Origin: Jiangella mangrovi
GTDB taxonomy: Bacteria > Actinomycetota > Actinomycetes > Jiangellales > Jiangellaceae
Direction: 5' to 3'
Assembly: GCF_014204975.1 (NCBI RefSeq)
Contig: NZ_JACHMM010000001.1
Location: 5,270,001 to 5,334,000, forward strand
Length of the DNA: 64,000 nt
The position numbers were made by a program, and so were the translations under genes. Of the stretch, positions 49,157 to 58,498 are shown piece after piece; positions within the stretch are counted from its first letter, which is position 1, and every line of letters starts with the position of its first letter. The notes beneath the pieces are model-generated. The model was not told the DNA's origin, ran no database searches, and was given only the letters and a program-made list of their open reading frames with translations.

Positions 49157-49303
49157 TTTTCGATCCAGCCGTTCAACCACGCACTGATCGACGCGCTCGC
49201 CGGCGACGACCGTGTTCCTTGGGGCCATCTCGGCGTCCTCACCGCCTGGCGAGTGCTCGGCGCTCTCGTCGCCGTACGCCGCTTCCGCTGGGAGGCTCGG
49301 TGA
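49157..49303 (+). pseudogene. C-terminal fragment of an ABC-2 permease
   Basis: PFNHALIDALAGDDRVPWGH then LGVLTAWRVLGALVAVRRFR and WEAR, then stop. This is the last helix plus the RWEPR-like tail found at the end of ABC-2 permeases. Nothing 5' of it matches, so the gene is gone. Confidence 0.55.
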
Positions 49304-49653
49304 GCGGACCGTGCTGGAGGTACTCACAGCCGACCGGGCCTCCGGTGGGGTCGTCGTCGTGAGCGGCTTCGGGCGGGCAGCAGACTGGTACCGCAACGTC
49401 CATGCCGCCGGTCACGCCACCATCGAGACGGGCCGGCGCCGGTTCCAGGCGGTCCCACGCGATCTCGGGGCGGACGAGGCTGCGGCGGTCCTGGCCAGCT
49501 ATGAGCGATGGCACCGGCTCATCGCGCCGATCGTGCGTCGGGTCCTGAGCTCTGGTCGGGTGGCGCTACGACGGCAGTGAGTCCGCCCGCCTCCGGCTGG
49601 TCGCCAACCGGCCGATCGTCCGATTCGTCCCCGTCCCGCCGACGCCAGACTGA
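49297..49653 (+). pseudogene. Remnant of an F420/deazaflavin-dependent nitroreductase-family protein
   Basis: RTVLEVLTADRASGGVVVVS, then GFGRAADWYRNVHAAGHATI and SYERWHRLIAPIVRRVLSS. One frame shift near 49555 gives VGWRYDGSESARLRLVANRP and the stop at 49651-49653. The SDWYRN stretch is typical of deazaflavin-dependent oxidoreductases (DUF385). The N-terminal third is missing. Confidence 0.6.
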
Positions 49654-49792
49654 ACGAGCCCTGAATGGTGAGCGGCGCCACGGGGGAGGCGCCGCCCACC
49701 GGCCTCAGGACGCCGGGCAACGTTCGCGCCCAGCAAGTCCGCGAACGCCCGATTGCACCTTATCGACACATGGCGCGACCTAGAATCACCGG

Positions 49793-51115
49793 ATGGGCCG
49801 AGTCACGCCGTCGCTGTACGACAGCCTCTGCCACGCCGTCGGCGACCTGGACCTGGCCACCGCAGCGAAACACCTGACGACCAGTCCATGGTCATCGAAC
49901 GGAGCGCTCACGTCGCGCCTCACTGCAGCGTTCGAGGAGTGGGAGGGAGCCTTCGAGCCGCCAGCGCTGATGGGTGCTGGTCGGCTGCGCCCGCTGGTGA
50001 CGGGCCAGCACGGTGTGCACCACGTCGCGAGCCCGCGGCCCTACTCGCCGTACGACGACGAGTGGGACGAGGCCACCGCTCCCACGCGCTCGCTGCACTG
50101 GTACTTCAACGATCCCGGCCGTGGCGACACCAGCGGACATCGTGTCCCGCTGTCGGCGTTCCTGGACCAGGTCAAGCACTACTTGCTCTACTCGGATGCG
50201 ATCGCCTTCGAGTTCCCGGAGCCCGGAAGCAGACTGACCAGCACGACCCAGCTCGCACGCCTGCTCCGGCTGTGCCATGCGCTGGAACCTCTGCTGCGCG
50301 ACGACATCGTCGTTCTGGTACCGAACAACCGGACCCGTCCCGAGGCGCTGGCAGATGCCGAGCGAACCGGCTGGGACGAGTTCCGGGCACTGTACACAGA
50401 GTCCGCCGCAGACGATCCGCTCGGACCGCTCTCCCATCCCTATACCGCCATGCCCGCCGAATGGTTCTCCTCCGACCTCCGTGACCAGCGCTTCCAGGCC
50501 ACGGCAGAGCCCCTCGTCTCCGCACTGACCCAGCTCGACCACTACGGCCAGGTCTTCGATCTGCACACCGACGCGGGCGACCTGGCCCTGCTGCGCGCGA
50601 TGCTGCGCCGGTCGGCTCTCTCCCCGGACAGGGTCACGAAGGCCCAACGCGCACAGCAGGGCCTGATCCTCAAGGACCTCTCGACACTCTCGCTGCCGAT
50701 CGGCACGCTGGCTCCGGCCGACATCGTCGCGATCCGCAGCCACGGTCAGTTCGAGGCGTTCCGCACCGCGTTGCGCCGCAGCATCGCCCAGGTCGCACAG
50801 CGCGACTACAGCGAGTTCTTCGACCCTCGGGCCCAGGCGCTGACGGAGATCCAGGACGAGCTCCGCGCGGCCGAGGACCGGGCGCGTCGCGAGGTCCGGA
50901 ACTCGAAGTGGCTCAGGACCACCATGCTCGACAGCACGGAGCTCACCGTGGTCTCAGGGCTCGGTGCGGCCGGCGCGCTGCTCGCCAGCCCTCTGTTCGG
51001 AGCCGGGCTCGCGGCGGGCGGATTCTTCGCCACGAAGATGCTCCAGTGGCTCAGGGGCCGGCCGGCGAAGGAGGACAAGGCCTTCGCGCGCCACATCGCC
51101 GTCTTCGACGGCTGA
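49793..51115 (+). CDS. Unrecognised 440-residue protein
   Basis: ATG 49793; no strong ribosome-binding site. Mostly soluble and acidic, with many tryptophan- and aspartate-rich patches (FDPRAQALTEIQDELRAAED is helical). Only the C-terminus is hydrophobic: LTVVSGLGAAGALLASPLFG, then GAGLAAGGFFATKMLQWLRG. This looks like a glycine-rich membrane hairpin. There is no match to a family I know, and no paralogue in the window. Codon use is normal for the region. Confidence 0.75.
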   Translation: MGRVTPSLYDSLCHAVGDLDLATAAKHLTTSPWSSNGALTSRLTAAFEEWEGAFEPPALMGAGRLRPLVTGQHGVHHVASPRPYSPYDDEWDEATAPTRSLHWYFNDPGRGDTSGHRVPLSAFLDQVKHYLLYSDAIAFEFPEPGSRLTSTTQLARLLRLCHALEPLLRDDIVVLVPNNRTRPEALADAERTGWDEFRALYTESAADDPLGPLSHPYTAMPAEWFSSDLRDQRFQATAEPLVSALTQLDHYGQVFDLHTDAGDLALLRAMLRRSALSPDRVTKAQRAQQGLILKDLSTLSLPIGTLAPADIVAIRSHGQFEAFRTALRRSIAQVAQRDYSEFFDPRAQALTEIQDELRAAEDRARREVRNSKWLRTTMLDSTELTVVSGLGAAGALLASPLFGAGLAAGGFFATKMLQWLRGRPAKEDKAFARHIAVFDG

Positions 51116-51136
51116 TCTCCTTCGCGCACGTGCCCG

Positions 51137-51571
51137 TCACTCGGAGTCGCTGCCCCGACGGCGTCGAACCGGTCCGGGATGCATGTGGCCGGGCCCGGTA
51201 ATCGGTGGAACCCGGTTGAAGGTGCGCACGGTCTCGCCATGGCTGCGCTGCCCGATCAGCTCCGGATCGTAGGCAGGCGTTCCAGTGCCGTCGCCTAGGA
51301 GCCGGCCGACACCGATCTCGATGCCGACGCTGTTCACGGCACCGATAGGAAGGAGTAACGTCCGCGCACCGAGCGCGGACAGGCCGCCGGTGTCGACGAG
51401 AAGGAATCTCACTCGTCGTTCCTCGGTGTTGACGCCGAGGTCGTCGACGGTGCCGATCGCGTTGCCGTCCTCGTCCACGACCCTACGTCCGCGGATGTCC
51501 TCGCCCGGATCGGCGAGAGTCAGGTCCGCATCACGCAGGCAGACGAAGACGGGGTGCGGATCCGTCGTCAT
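51137..51571 (-). CDS. PRC-barrel domain protein
   Basis: 144 residues from ATG 51571, with GGAGATC upstream. The PRC-barrel-like core is DIRGRRVVDEDGNAIGTVDD, VRFLLVDTGGLSALGARTLL and LPIGAVNSVG. Such domains act as small binding or adaptor modules. It precedes the OpuA operon in the same direction, 122 bases away. Confidence 0.7.
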   Translation of the reverse strand: MTTDPHPVFVCLRDADLTLADPGEDIRGRRVVDEDGNAIGTVDDLGVNTEERRVRFLLVDTGGLSALGARTLLLPIGAVNSVGIEIGVGRLLGDGTGTPAYDPELIGQRSHGETVRTFNRVPPITGPGHMHPGPVRRRRGSDSE

Positions 51572-51693
51572 GTGATCTCCTTTCGCGCACTCTCGGATCG
51601 GGCCGTCGTGCCGGGGTCGCGGCACGTTCGCGACCCCGGCACGACGGTGCTACCGGCCGCGCCGTGACTGCGGCCGGCGGCGGGCGGGCCGGG

Positions 51694-52704
51694 TCACGCC
51701 AGCGCTCCGGCCCGCCAGTCCTCGAGGAAGTCCGGGTTGGCGTCGAGCCACTGCGCCACGGCGCCGGCGTTGTCCTCCCGGTTGTTCTGGACGACCAGGA
51801 TGTCCTCGATCTCGAGCAGCTGGTCGTTGGAGAGGTAGAGGTTCTGGATCAGCTGTGCGGCGTTCGGGAAGTCCTCGTGGAAGCCCGGCCGGCCCAGGTT
51901 GTAGAGGCGCTCGGCCTCGCCAAGAGCACCCTCGGGGTCTTCCAGGTCCCGGATGTCGTAGGCGGCGTAGGCCCAATGCGGATGCCAGAGCGTGACGGCG
52001 ATGTTCTCCCCCGCCGTCGTCGCGGCGTCGAGCTCGGCCAGCATCGCCGGGGACGACGACGTCGGGAAGTCCCAGTCCTCGAGGCCGTAGGTGGGGATGA
52101 CCTCGTCCTGGGTGGTCGCGGTCAGTCCGGCGCCGGGCTCGATGCCGACCAGCCGGCTGCCGTAGGCTTCCGCTTGGTCTGCGAGCTCGTCCAGGGACTG
52201 AGCGGGTGAGTCGCTGTTGACCGCGATCGTCAGAAAGCCTTCGTCGAACCAGCAGCCGACGTCTTCGAGGTCGTCGCCGAACTGCTCGACGTAGGACGCG
52301 TGGGTATTGGGCAACCAGGCGTCCATGAGGACGTCGATGTCGCCCTGGGCCGCGCCGGTGTAGGCGGGCCCGGCCTCGAGCTCCTCGAACTCGACGGTGT
52401 ATCCCTGTTCTTCCAACGCCACCTTGGCCAACTCGGCCACGACGTAGTTCTCGTCCCAGCCGCTGAAGACGCCGATGGTGATGGCGGTGTCGTCGTCGCC
52501 GGTGCCCTCCAGGTCGGCGATCTCGGCGTCACCCTCGGCCGGGTCGCACTGACCGGTCTCGACGTCACCGATCGTCTGGACGTCGGCGCCGTCGTCGCCG
52601 GATCCGGCACCGGTGTTGTCGTCACCGCTGTCATCGCCGCATCCGGCGAGGACCAGACCGCTCGCGGCCAGGCCGGCCAGGAGGACGGACGTGGACTTGC
52701 GCAT
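51694..52704 (-). CDS. opuAC: Glycine betaine/choline ABC transporter substrate-binding lipoprotein
   Basis: 336 residues from ATG 52704, with GAGGAG six bases upstream. Lipobox LAGC with Cys22, a DDSGDDNTGAG-type linker, then the OpuAC fold (IGVFSGWDENYVVAELAKVA, and QGDIDVLMDAWLPNTHA, which provides binding Trp residues). In Gram-positive bacteria this class binds betaines and feeds the OpuAA/AB pump under osmotic stress. It is the third gene of the operon. Confidence 0.85.
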   Translation of the reverse strand: MRKSTSVLLAGLAASGLVLAGCGDDSGDDNTGAGSGDDGADVQTIGDVETGQCDPAEGDAEIADLEGTGDDDTAITIGVFSGWDENYVVAELAKVALEEQGYTVEFEELEAGPAYTGAAQGDIDVLMDAWLPNTHASYVEQFGDDLEDVGCWFDEGFLTIAVNSDSPAQSLDELADQAEAYGSRLVGIEPGAGLTATTQDEVIPTYGLEDWDFPTSSSPAMLAELDAATTAGENIAVTLWHPHWAYAAYDIRDLEDPEGALGEAERLYNLGRPGFHEDFPNAAQLIQNLYLSNDQLLEIEDILVVQNNREDNAGAVAQWLDANPDFLEDWRAGALA

Positions 52705-52766
52705 GATTCTCCTCTGCGTTGACTACCACTGCGATTTCGATTCGAGGACCTACGAGCAGGAAGGAC

Positions 52767-53645
52767 TCAGGAGCGGACCTTGGTCGCGCGCACGACGGGG
52801 GCGCGGTCGGCCAGGGCCGCGACGATGCGGTCGAGGTAGATGGCGAGCACGACGACGGCCAGGCCGGCCTCCACGCCCCGCCCGACGTTCAGCTGCTGCA
52901 GCGCGGACACCACGTCCAGGCCGAGTCCGGCAGCTCCGACCATCGCGGCGAGCACGACCATCGAGAGCGACAGCATGATCACCTGGTTGATCCCGGCCAT
53001 GATCGTGGGCAGGGCGAGCGGCAGTTGGATCTGCCGCAGGATCCGGGCGGGCGAGGATCCGAAGGCGTGCCCGGCCTCGACGACTTCCGCGTCGACCTGC
53101 CGGATCGCCAGCTCCGTGAGCCGCACGCCGGGCGGCATGGCGAAGACGACCGTCGAGATCATCCCCGGGACGACGCCGATGCCGAAGGCGAACAGCGTCG
53201 GGATCAGGTAGACCATCGCGGGCATCGTCTGCATGAAGTCGAGCACCGGTCGCAGGACGTTGCTCACGGCGGCCGACCTCGCCGACCAGATCCCGAGCGG
53301 GACAGCGATGGCGGTCGCGATGAACGCGGACACCAGCACGAGCGACAGTGTCTGCATCGCCCCGTCCCAGCGGTCCATCGCCGCGATCAGATAGAAGCCG
53401 GCGGCGGCGAACACGGCGAACCGCCACGACCTCGCCAGCCAGCCCAGGGCGGCGAACAGGACGATCATGGACAGGAACGGCGGCCCGCTGAGCACCCGGT
53501 ACACACCGTCGTACGCTCCGTCGAGCACCGTATCGACCACATCGAGGACCGGCTGGAACGTGTCGGTGAACCAGTCGAATGCGCCGGAGATCCAGTCGCC
53601 GACGTCGAGACGTGGCTCCAGAGGATCGAAGGTCTCGCTGCTCAT
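52767..53645 (-). CDS. opuAB: Glycine betaine ABC transporter permease
   Basis: 292 residues. Five or so membrane segments. The EAA-like loop is [20 protein letters not shown] with [20 protein letters not shown]. An amphipathic N-terminus ([20 protein letters not shown]) is typical of OpuAB/ProW. The ATG overlaps the ATPase stop as ATGA. Confidence 0.85.
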   Translation of the reverse strand: MSSETFDPLEPRLDVGDWISGAFDWFTDTFQPVLDVVDTVLDGAYDGVYRVLSGPPFLSMIVLFAALGWLARSWRFAVFAAAGFYLIAAMDRWDGAMQTLSLVLVSAFIATAIAVPLGIWSARSAAVSNVLRPVLDFMQTMPAMVYLIPTLFAFGIGVVPGMISTVVFAMPPGVRLTELAIRQVDAEVVEAGHAFGSSPARILRQIQLPLALPTIMAGINQVIMLSLSMVVLAAMVGAAGLGLDVVSALQQLNVGRGVEAGLAVVVLAIYLDRIVAALADRAPVVRATKVRS

Positions 53646-54853
53646 CGGACCGCCTCGACTTCGGCTTGCGTCTCCGCGACGCTCGCCATGGCCGTGAGGA
53701 GGGTCACCCGCGGCACCACACCCGCGAGCCGCCCAGCGTCGTCGACCACAGCGAGCGGCAGGATCGACTCGGCCGACGGCGCGAAGAGCTCCGCCAGCAC
53801 CGTATCGGGCCGGACGGCCGCGATGTGCTCGGTGACGATGGACTCCAGCGTGCTGTCGTCGCCGCGGTTGACCGCGGCCACGACGTCCTCGTCGCGCACG
53901 ATCCCCCTCAGCGTGCGGTCGCGGGCGACGACGAACGCAGCACTGAGCTGCTTCTCTCGCATCCCGTGCAACGCGACGCGCGGTCCGGCCGAGGCGTTGA
54001 CCTCCAGCTGGGCCGGCACCATGACACTGGACGCCGTGAGCACGCGGGTGCGGTCGACGTCGGCGACGAACTGCGCGACGTAGTCGTTGGCCGGGTCACG
54101 CAGCACCTCCTCCGCCGTGCCGACCTGCACGATGCGTCCGTCGCGCATGACCGCGATGCGATCGCCGACGCGCATGGCCTCGTTGAGGTCGTGGGTGATG
54201 AACACGACGGTCTTGCCGAGCTCGGACTGCAGGTCCAGCAACTGGTCCTGCATCTCACGACGGATCAGTGGGTCGAGGGCGGAGAACGCCTCGTCCATCA
54301 GCATGATGTCGCTGCCCGCCGCGAGGGCCCGCGCCAGACCGACCCGCTGCCGCATGCCGCCGGACAGCTGGGCGGGGTACTTGTCCTCCCAGCCCTTCAG
54401 CCCCACGAGTTCGAGTGCCTCGGCCGCTCGTGCCCGCCGCTCCATCCTGCCCACGCCCTGAACGTCGAGGGCGTAGCCGGCGTTCTCGGCGACGGTTCGG
54501 TGCGGGAGCAGGGCGAAGTGCTGGAAGACCATGCTGATCTTCTGTTGCCGGACCCGGCGCAGCTCGGCGGCGCCGATGCCGAACAGGTCGATGCCATCGA
54601 CGCGGACGCTCCCCGCGGTCGGCTCGAGCAGCCCGTTGAGCATCCTGATCAACGTGGACTTCCCGGAACCGGACAGGCCCATCACGACGAAGATCTCGCC
54701 CGGCCGTACCTCGAAGCCTGCATCGATCACCGCTGGGGTGGCACCGCCGGCCACCACGTCGGCAGGGCTCGCGCCCTCACGAAGCCGTCGAACAGCCTCA
54801 TCGGCCCGGCGGCCGAAGACCTTGAACAGTCCTTCCGCGCATACGGCACTCAC
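53642..54853 (-). CDS. opuAA: Glycine betaine ABC transporter ATPase with CBS domains
   Basis: 403 residues from GTG 54853. Walker [15 protein letters not shown], signature LSGGMRQRV, Walker [14 protein letters not shown]. The C-terminus has two CBS-like parts (for example [20 protein letters not shown]), which in OpuA sense ionic strength or cyclic di-AMP. The start sits at the end of the duplicated leader; AAAGG precedes it. The operon order is ATPase, permease, binding protein. Confidence 0.9.
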   Translation of the reverse strand: MSAVCAEGLFKVFGRRADEAVRRLREGASPADVVAGGATPAVIDAGFEVRPGEIFVVMGLSGSGKSTLIRMLNGLLEPTAGSVRVDGIDLFGIGAAELRRVRQQKISMVFQHFALLPHRTVAENAGYALDVQGVGRMERRARAAEALELVGLKGWEDKYPAQLSGGMRQRVGLARALAAGSDIMLMDEAFSALDPLIRREMQDQLLDLQSELGKTVVFITHDLNEAMRVGDRIAVMRDGRIVQVGTAEEVLRDPANDYVAQFVADVDRTRVLTASSVMVPAQLEVNASAGPRVALHGMREKQLSAAFVVARDRTLRGIVRDEDVVAAVNRGDDSTLESIVTEHIAAVRPDTVLAELFAPSAESILPLAVVDDAGRLAGVVPRVTLLTAMASVAETQAEVEAVR

Positions 54854-54859
54854 GCCTCA

Positions 54860-55135
54860 CCTTTCGTTCGTCGGCCACGCGACGCACCGGATCACCGGGC
54901 GGGCATCGGCGCCTCGACAAGGCAGCCAGTGAGCCACGCGACGAATGGCGCGAGGAAGACGAACGTGGCACCGCAGGCGTGAGCCCGCATGATCGGCCAG
55001 AAACCTCAACCCGCGCCGGGTCTGGTTCGGTTGACCGCGACGCTAGCGGACGCGTTCGCGGCAGTTCCAAACCGAAACAGCCGCGGCTGCGGAATCGTGA
55101 TGTGTGCAATGCCAAATGGTTATCTAGTGATATGC
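54860..55135 (-). repeat. Duplicated leader element, copy 2 (opuA leader)
   Basis: The counterpart of 41586-41860, ending seven bases before the opuA GTG so that its AAAGG is the ribosome-binding site. The minus-strand hairpin is GCGTTCGCGG (55052-55061) with CCGCGACGC (55035-55043), in outer arms TTCGG/CCGAA (55026-55030 with 55072-55076). A TTCGTCG block can also pair with CGACGAA near the 3' end in both copies. It may be a 5' untranslated regulatory RNA for osmotic control or a copied promoter region. Not a match to the ydaO class. Confidence 0.6.
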
Positions 55136-55292
55136 CCCACGCCCGGAAAACGCCCGGACGTGACGCAGATACCAGCCGGCCGAGTACAGAGCGTGATATG
55201 AGGAACCCTGCCGGTCGCCCTGGACGACATCCTCATCGATCTCGACGTCGTCGTCGACCCCGCCGGAGTCCGAGCCAACCGGATCACCGCGA

Positions 55293-56396
55293 TCACTTGG
55301 AGTCGACCTGCCCGATCGCGTTGGCTCCGGTGGTCAGCGCGTCCCGCGCCTGCTGCCAGGCGGGGTCCGTCCGGTTGAACGCGGTGCGCAGGTAGGCCGA
55401 GGTGAGTCGTCCGACCGCGGCGACCCGCTGCGGGTTCTCGTCGGTTGTCAGGACGGAGTCGTAGCCGCAGATCCCGCCGAGCTGATGCTCTCCGTCGAAC
55501 ACGGTGAGCAGCGACTTGGGAGCCGGGGCGAGGAAGTACGCGTCCATTCGCCAGCTCGCGCCCAGGTCGGTGAACGCGGTGGAGAGGTCTCTGTCGCCGG
55601 CGACGACAAGGGCCGGTGTCCGCATCGTGGAGAAGTCCGGAGCGTTCAGCGCGGGGTAGAGCTCGGCCACCCCGTCACGCAGCGCATCGCCACCCCGGCC
55701 GGGCCCGGCGATCACCACACCCGCTCTGATCCGGCGGTCGGCGAGGCTCACCTTCCGGCCGCCCTGGGACGGATCGTCGTACTGCATGCCCAGCAGCAGG
55801 GCGGCCGTGTGCCCGCCCAGCGAGTGTCCCACCGCAGCGATCTTGTCCCGGGCCAGGCGCCCGGCAAGGTGCGGCACCGCCCTCTCGATCACGTCGAGCT
55901 GGTCCAGGACCCGCGACATGTCCTCGGCCCGCGCCCGCGCGTACAGGGGCGCATCTGGGTCATCGGCATCGCGCAGACCGAGCGCCGTCGCGTCCAGGAA
56001 GGTGGGCTGAATGACCACGAAACCGTGCGACGACAGGAAGTCGACGATCGGGCCGTAGCCGAGGTACGAGTTGAGGAAGTTCACCTGACCGTGGCCGTGC
56101 GCGAAGAGAATGACCGGCAGTCTGCGTCCGGTCGCGGGCGCGGTGACCCGCACCTCAAGAGGCGCGGGCCGGCCGCGCGCGGACAGCGTGATCGGGCCCG
56201 CCGAGATGATCCGGGAGGGATCGTCGAAACGACCGGCATCGACCCGGTCGGCGCCTACCGCCGCCTCGGCCACACTGGCTCCCACCGCGGCCACGGCACC
56301 GACCGCGGCCAGCCCCATCCCGGCCGACAGCACATGACGCCGCGACATCCCGGCCGATCCGTCGACGTAGTCGGCCGGGAGACTCGATTCCTTCAT
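55293..56396 (-). CDS. Tat-exported alpha/beta-hydrolase
   Basis: 367 residues from ATG 56396, with AAAGGAA seven bases upstream. The N-terminus has SRRHVLSAGMGLAAVGAVAA, a twin-arginine-type signal. The hydrolase fold has LPVILFAHGHGQVNF, nucleophile motif VGHSLGGHTAALL, and a late EHQLGG with a His. It resembles chlorophyllase-like or lipase-type hydrolases. Probably acts outside the cytoplasmic membrane. Confidence 0.8.
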   Translation of the reverse strand: MKESSLPADYVDGSAGMSRRHVLSAGMGLAAVGAVAAVGASVAEAAVGADRVDAGRFDDPSRIISAGPITLSARGRPAPLEVRVTAPATGRRLPVILFAHGHGQVNFLNSYLGYGPIVDFLSSHGFVVIQPTFLDATALGLRDADDPDAPLYARARAEDMSRVLDQLDVIERAVPHLAGRLARDKIAAVGHSLGGHTAALLLGMQYDDPSQGGRKVSLADRRIRAGVVIAGPGRGGDALRDGVAELYPALNAPDFSTMRTPALVVAGDRDLSTAFTDLGASWRMDAYFLAPAPKSLLTVFDGEHQLGGICGYDSVLTTDENPQRVAAVGRLTSAYLRTAFNRTDPAWQQARDALTTGANAIGQVDSK

Positions 56397-56470
56397 GATG
56401 GGTTCCTTTCCATGGGTTTCGTTGCCGGGCCCAACGGCCGACATTCGTGGAGGGCGATACCGAGAGTCGG

Positions 56471-57445
56471 TCAGGCCGGAACGCTGGTCAGCGACAGGCT
56501 GTCGTTCCACAGGTCGTTCGCGCGCACGGTGTCGTACGACTCCTCGGACGAGCGGATCTGCATGCGGCCGTCGAAGTACTGACCCGTGGTCGTGGCCAGC
56601 TCCGGCGCGGTCGCGAGCCAGGCGAGCGCGCCACCCGACTCCTCGGCCGTCCGGATGTCGGGGGTGACCGCCCGGCGCAGCAGCCAGGTGATGTGTGGGA
56701 GAACGTGGGTGGAGATGAACTTCACCGGGGCGGGCAGCGAGCGCCCCAGACCCGTACCCAGGACCATGCCGGGATCGAAGGCGTTGGCGGTGACGCCGTC
56801 AGGCAGCCTGCGGGCCAGGGCGTAGGTGAAGTAGATGTTGGCGAGCTTGGAGGTGCTGTAGCGGCGCTGGCCGGCGATGAACGCGTTGTCCGACCCGGCG
56901 GCCGGACCGAGCTCGCCGCGGGCCAGCGCACGCGCGTCGCTCCAAGCGGGCGCCCCGGGCAGGCCGAGTGCAGGGTCGTGCACGCCGCTGGCGGTCACGA
57001 TGACGCGCGCGGGCGCCTCGAGCACCGGCAGCAGCGCGTTGACCAGCACGAAGTGGCCCAGGTGGTTGACCCCGAAGGTGGCCTCGAACCCGTCGACCGT
57101 GTAGGTGACGTTCGCGCCCATCTGGACGCCCGCGTTGCACACCAGGGCGAACACCCGCGGGATCGCGCCCGACGTCACGCGGCCGGTCAGCTCCGCGGCG
57201 AAGCTCCGGACGGATTCGAGTGAGGCGAGATCCATCGTCATCGCCTCGACCGTCGTGCCGTTCGTGGCGGCGCCGTCCAATGACTCCACCACCTCCCGTC
57301 CGCGGGCGGCGTCGCGGACGGACAGCACCAGGTGCCACGGCCCCTGCACGTCGCGGAGCAGTGCGGTGGCCGCGGCGAGTCCGATGCCGCTGGTGCCGCC
57401 GGTCAGGATGATCGTGCCGGCCTCGTCCTCGCCTCGAATTGCCAT
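56471..57445 (-). CDS. Short-chain dehydrogenase/reductase
   Basis: 324 residues from ATG 57445, with GAGGAAGG eight bases upstream. The cofactor loop is TIILTGGTSGIGLAAA. The catalytic Tyr/Lys is in RYSTSKLANIYF, and the Ser-bearing strand is VIVTASGVHDP. It resembles protochlorophyllide-reductase-like or retinol-dehydrogenase-like SDRs. It is divergent from the AraC gene, which probably controls it. Confidence 0.85.
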   Translation of the reverse strand: MAIRGEDEAGTIILTGGTSGIGLAAATALLRDVQGPWHLVLSVRDAARGREVVESLDGAATNGTTVEAMTMDLASLESVRSFAAELTGRVTSGAIPRVFALVCNAGVQMGANVTYTVDGFEATFGVNHLGHFVLVNALLPVLEAPARVIVTASGVHDPALGLPGAPAWSDARALARGELGPAAGSDNAFIAGQRRYSTSKLANIYFTYALARRLPDGVTANAFDPGMVLGTGLGRSLPAPVKFISTHVLPHITWLLRRAVTPDIRTAEESGGALAWLATAPELATTTGQYFDGRMQIRSSEESYDTVRANDLWNDSLSLTSVPA

Positions 57446-57500
57446 GCTGACGCCTTCCTCGGTCGTCGCCACGACGACGACCGTCGCGACGACCTCCAGC

Positions 57501-57536
57501 CTGACAAGTGAGACTGAGACTTCGAATACTTGTCAG
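57501..57536. promoter_or_regulatory. Operator-like inverted repeat between SDR and AraC genes
   Basis: CTGACAAGT (57501-57509) and ACTTGTCAG (57528-57536) are perfect 9-bp arms around an 18-base spacer that itself holds GAGACT repeated (57511-57516 nearby). It is centred in the 120-base divergent region. A dimeric regulator, probably the adjacent AraC protein, is the likely ligand. Confidence 0.55.
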
Positions 57537-57565
57537 TCCGTTCTTCTTGTGCGAGAGTCCCACTG

Positions 57566-58498
57566 ATGGGAGACCAGCTGTCCGAAGTGTTCGAACTCGT
57601 CGAGATCCGAGGTGTCGTGGCCGGCGGGTTCGCGGCGCGCGGACCTTGGGTGGCGCGGAACCCTTGCAGGGACGCACTGAAGCTCATCGCCATGGTCTCC
57701 GGCCACGGCCGGCTGCTCACCGACGGCATCAAAGAGCCGATCGAACTCGCGCCGGGCGACGTCGCCATCCTCACCAACCGGTCATGGCTGCAGCACGAGG
57801 GCGGAACCGGCCCCGGAGCACCCCAGTCGATCGGACCCGAGGAGAACTTCACCGGCCTCACCGGCGCCGACCGCAGCACCGACGACATCGTCATCGGCAC
57901 CGCCGTCGACATCAACGCCGCGGGCCGCGAACTGCTGCTGCAGACCATGCCGCCGGTAGGACACGTCAAGGCGTCGGCCGCAACCAGCCTGCGCGCACTC
58001 CTGGACCAACTGTTCGACGAGATCGCCGGCAACTGCAGCGGTTCCGCGTTCGCGATCCGCCAGTACAGTCAGCTCCTCGTGCTCTCGGTCCTCCGCGCCT
58101 ACCTCGACCAGACCGAGGTGCCGCCCGGATGGCTCCGTGTACTGACCGACGAGCGGCTGCACCCCGCCCTCGAACTCATGCACGGCGAGCCCGGCAAGCC
58201 ATGGGGCCTGCAGGACCTGGCGTCCGCCGCAGCGATGTCGCGCTCCTCGTTCGCGCGGCATTTCCGGACCGTGGCCGGCGTCCCGCCGCTGACATACCTC
58301 ACCCGCTACCGAATGCTGCTGGCCCAGCGCGCCCTACGCGGTCCCGACGTGCGCATCGGCTCCCTGGCCATCGACCTGGGCTACGCCTCCGATGCCGCGT
58401 TCAGCACCGCGTTCAAGCGAGAGATCGGAGAATCGCCCCTGCGCTACCGGCACCGCGCACGCCACGATCATCCCGTCCTCGACGGTGCGTCCGTCTAG
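57566..58498 (+). CDS. AraC-family transcriptional regulator
   Basis: 310 residues from ATG 57566. A cupin-like N-terminal half (ELAPGDVAILTNRSWLQHEG) leads to the C-terminal HTH pair: LQDLASAAAMSRSSFARHFR and GSLAIDLGYASDAAFSTAFK. AraC members of this type usually regulate a neighbouring oxidoreductase. Its TAG stop lies in the CTAG target duplication of the IS5 element, so the gene is just spared. Confidence 0.85.
   Translation: MGDQLSEVFELVEIRGVVAGGFAARGPWVARNPCRDALKLIAMVSGHGRLLTDGIKEPIELAPGDVAILTNRSWLQHEGGTGPGAPQSIGPEENFTGLTGADRSTDDIVIGTAVDINAAGRELLLQTMPPVGHVKASAATSLRALLDQLFDEIAGNCSGSAFAIRQYSQLLVLSVLRAYLDQTEVPPGWLRVLTDERLHPALELMHGEPGKPWGLQDLASAAAMSRSSFARHFRTVAGVPPLTYLTRYRMLLAQRALRGPDVRIGSLAIDLGYASDAAFSTAFKREIGESPLRYRHRARHDHPVLDGASV

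Noticed and set aside
54860-55135. ydaO (cyclic di-AMP) riboswitch before opuA
   Set aside because: A 3' stretch resembles its CGAA...CGUC...CUA end, but the conserved GGGGGAACC and GGGUGAAU segments are absent.
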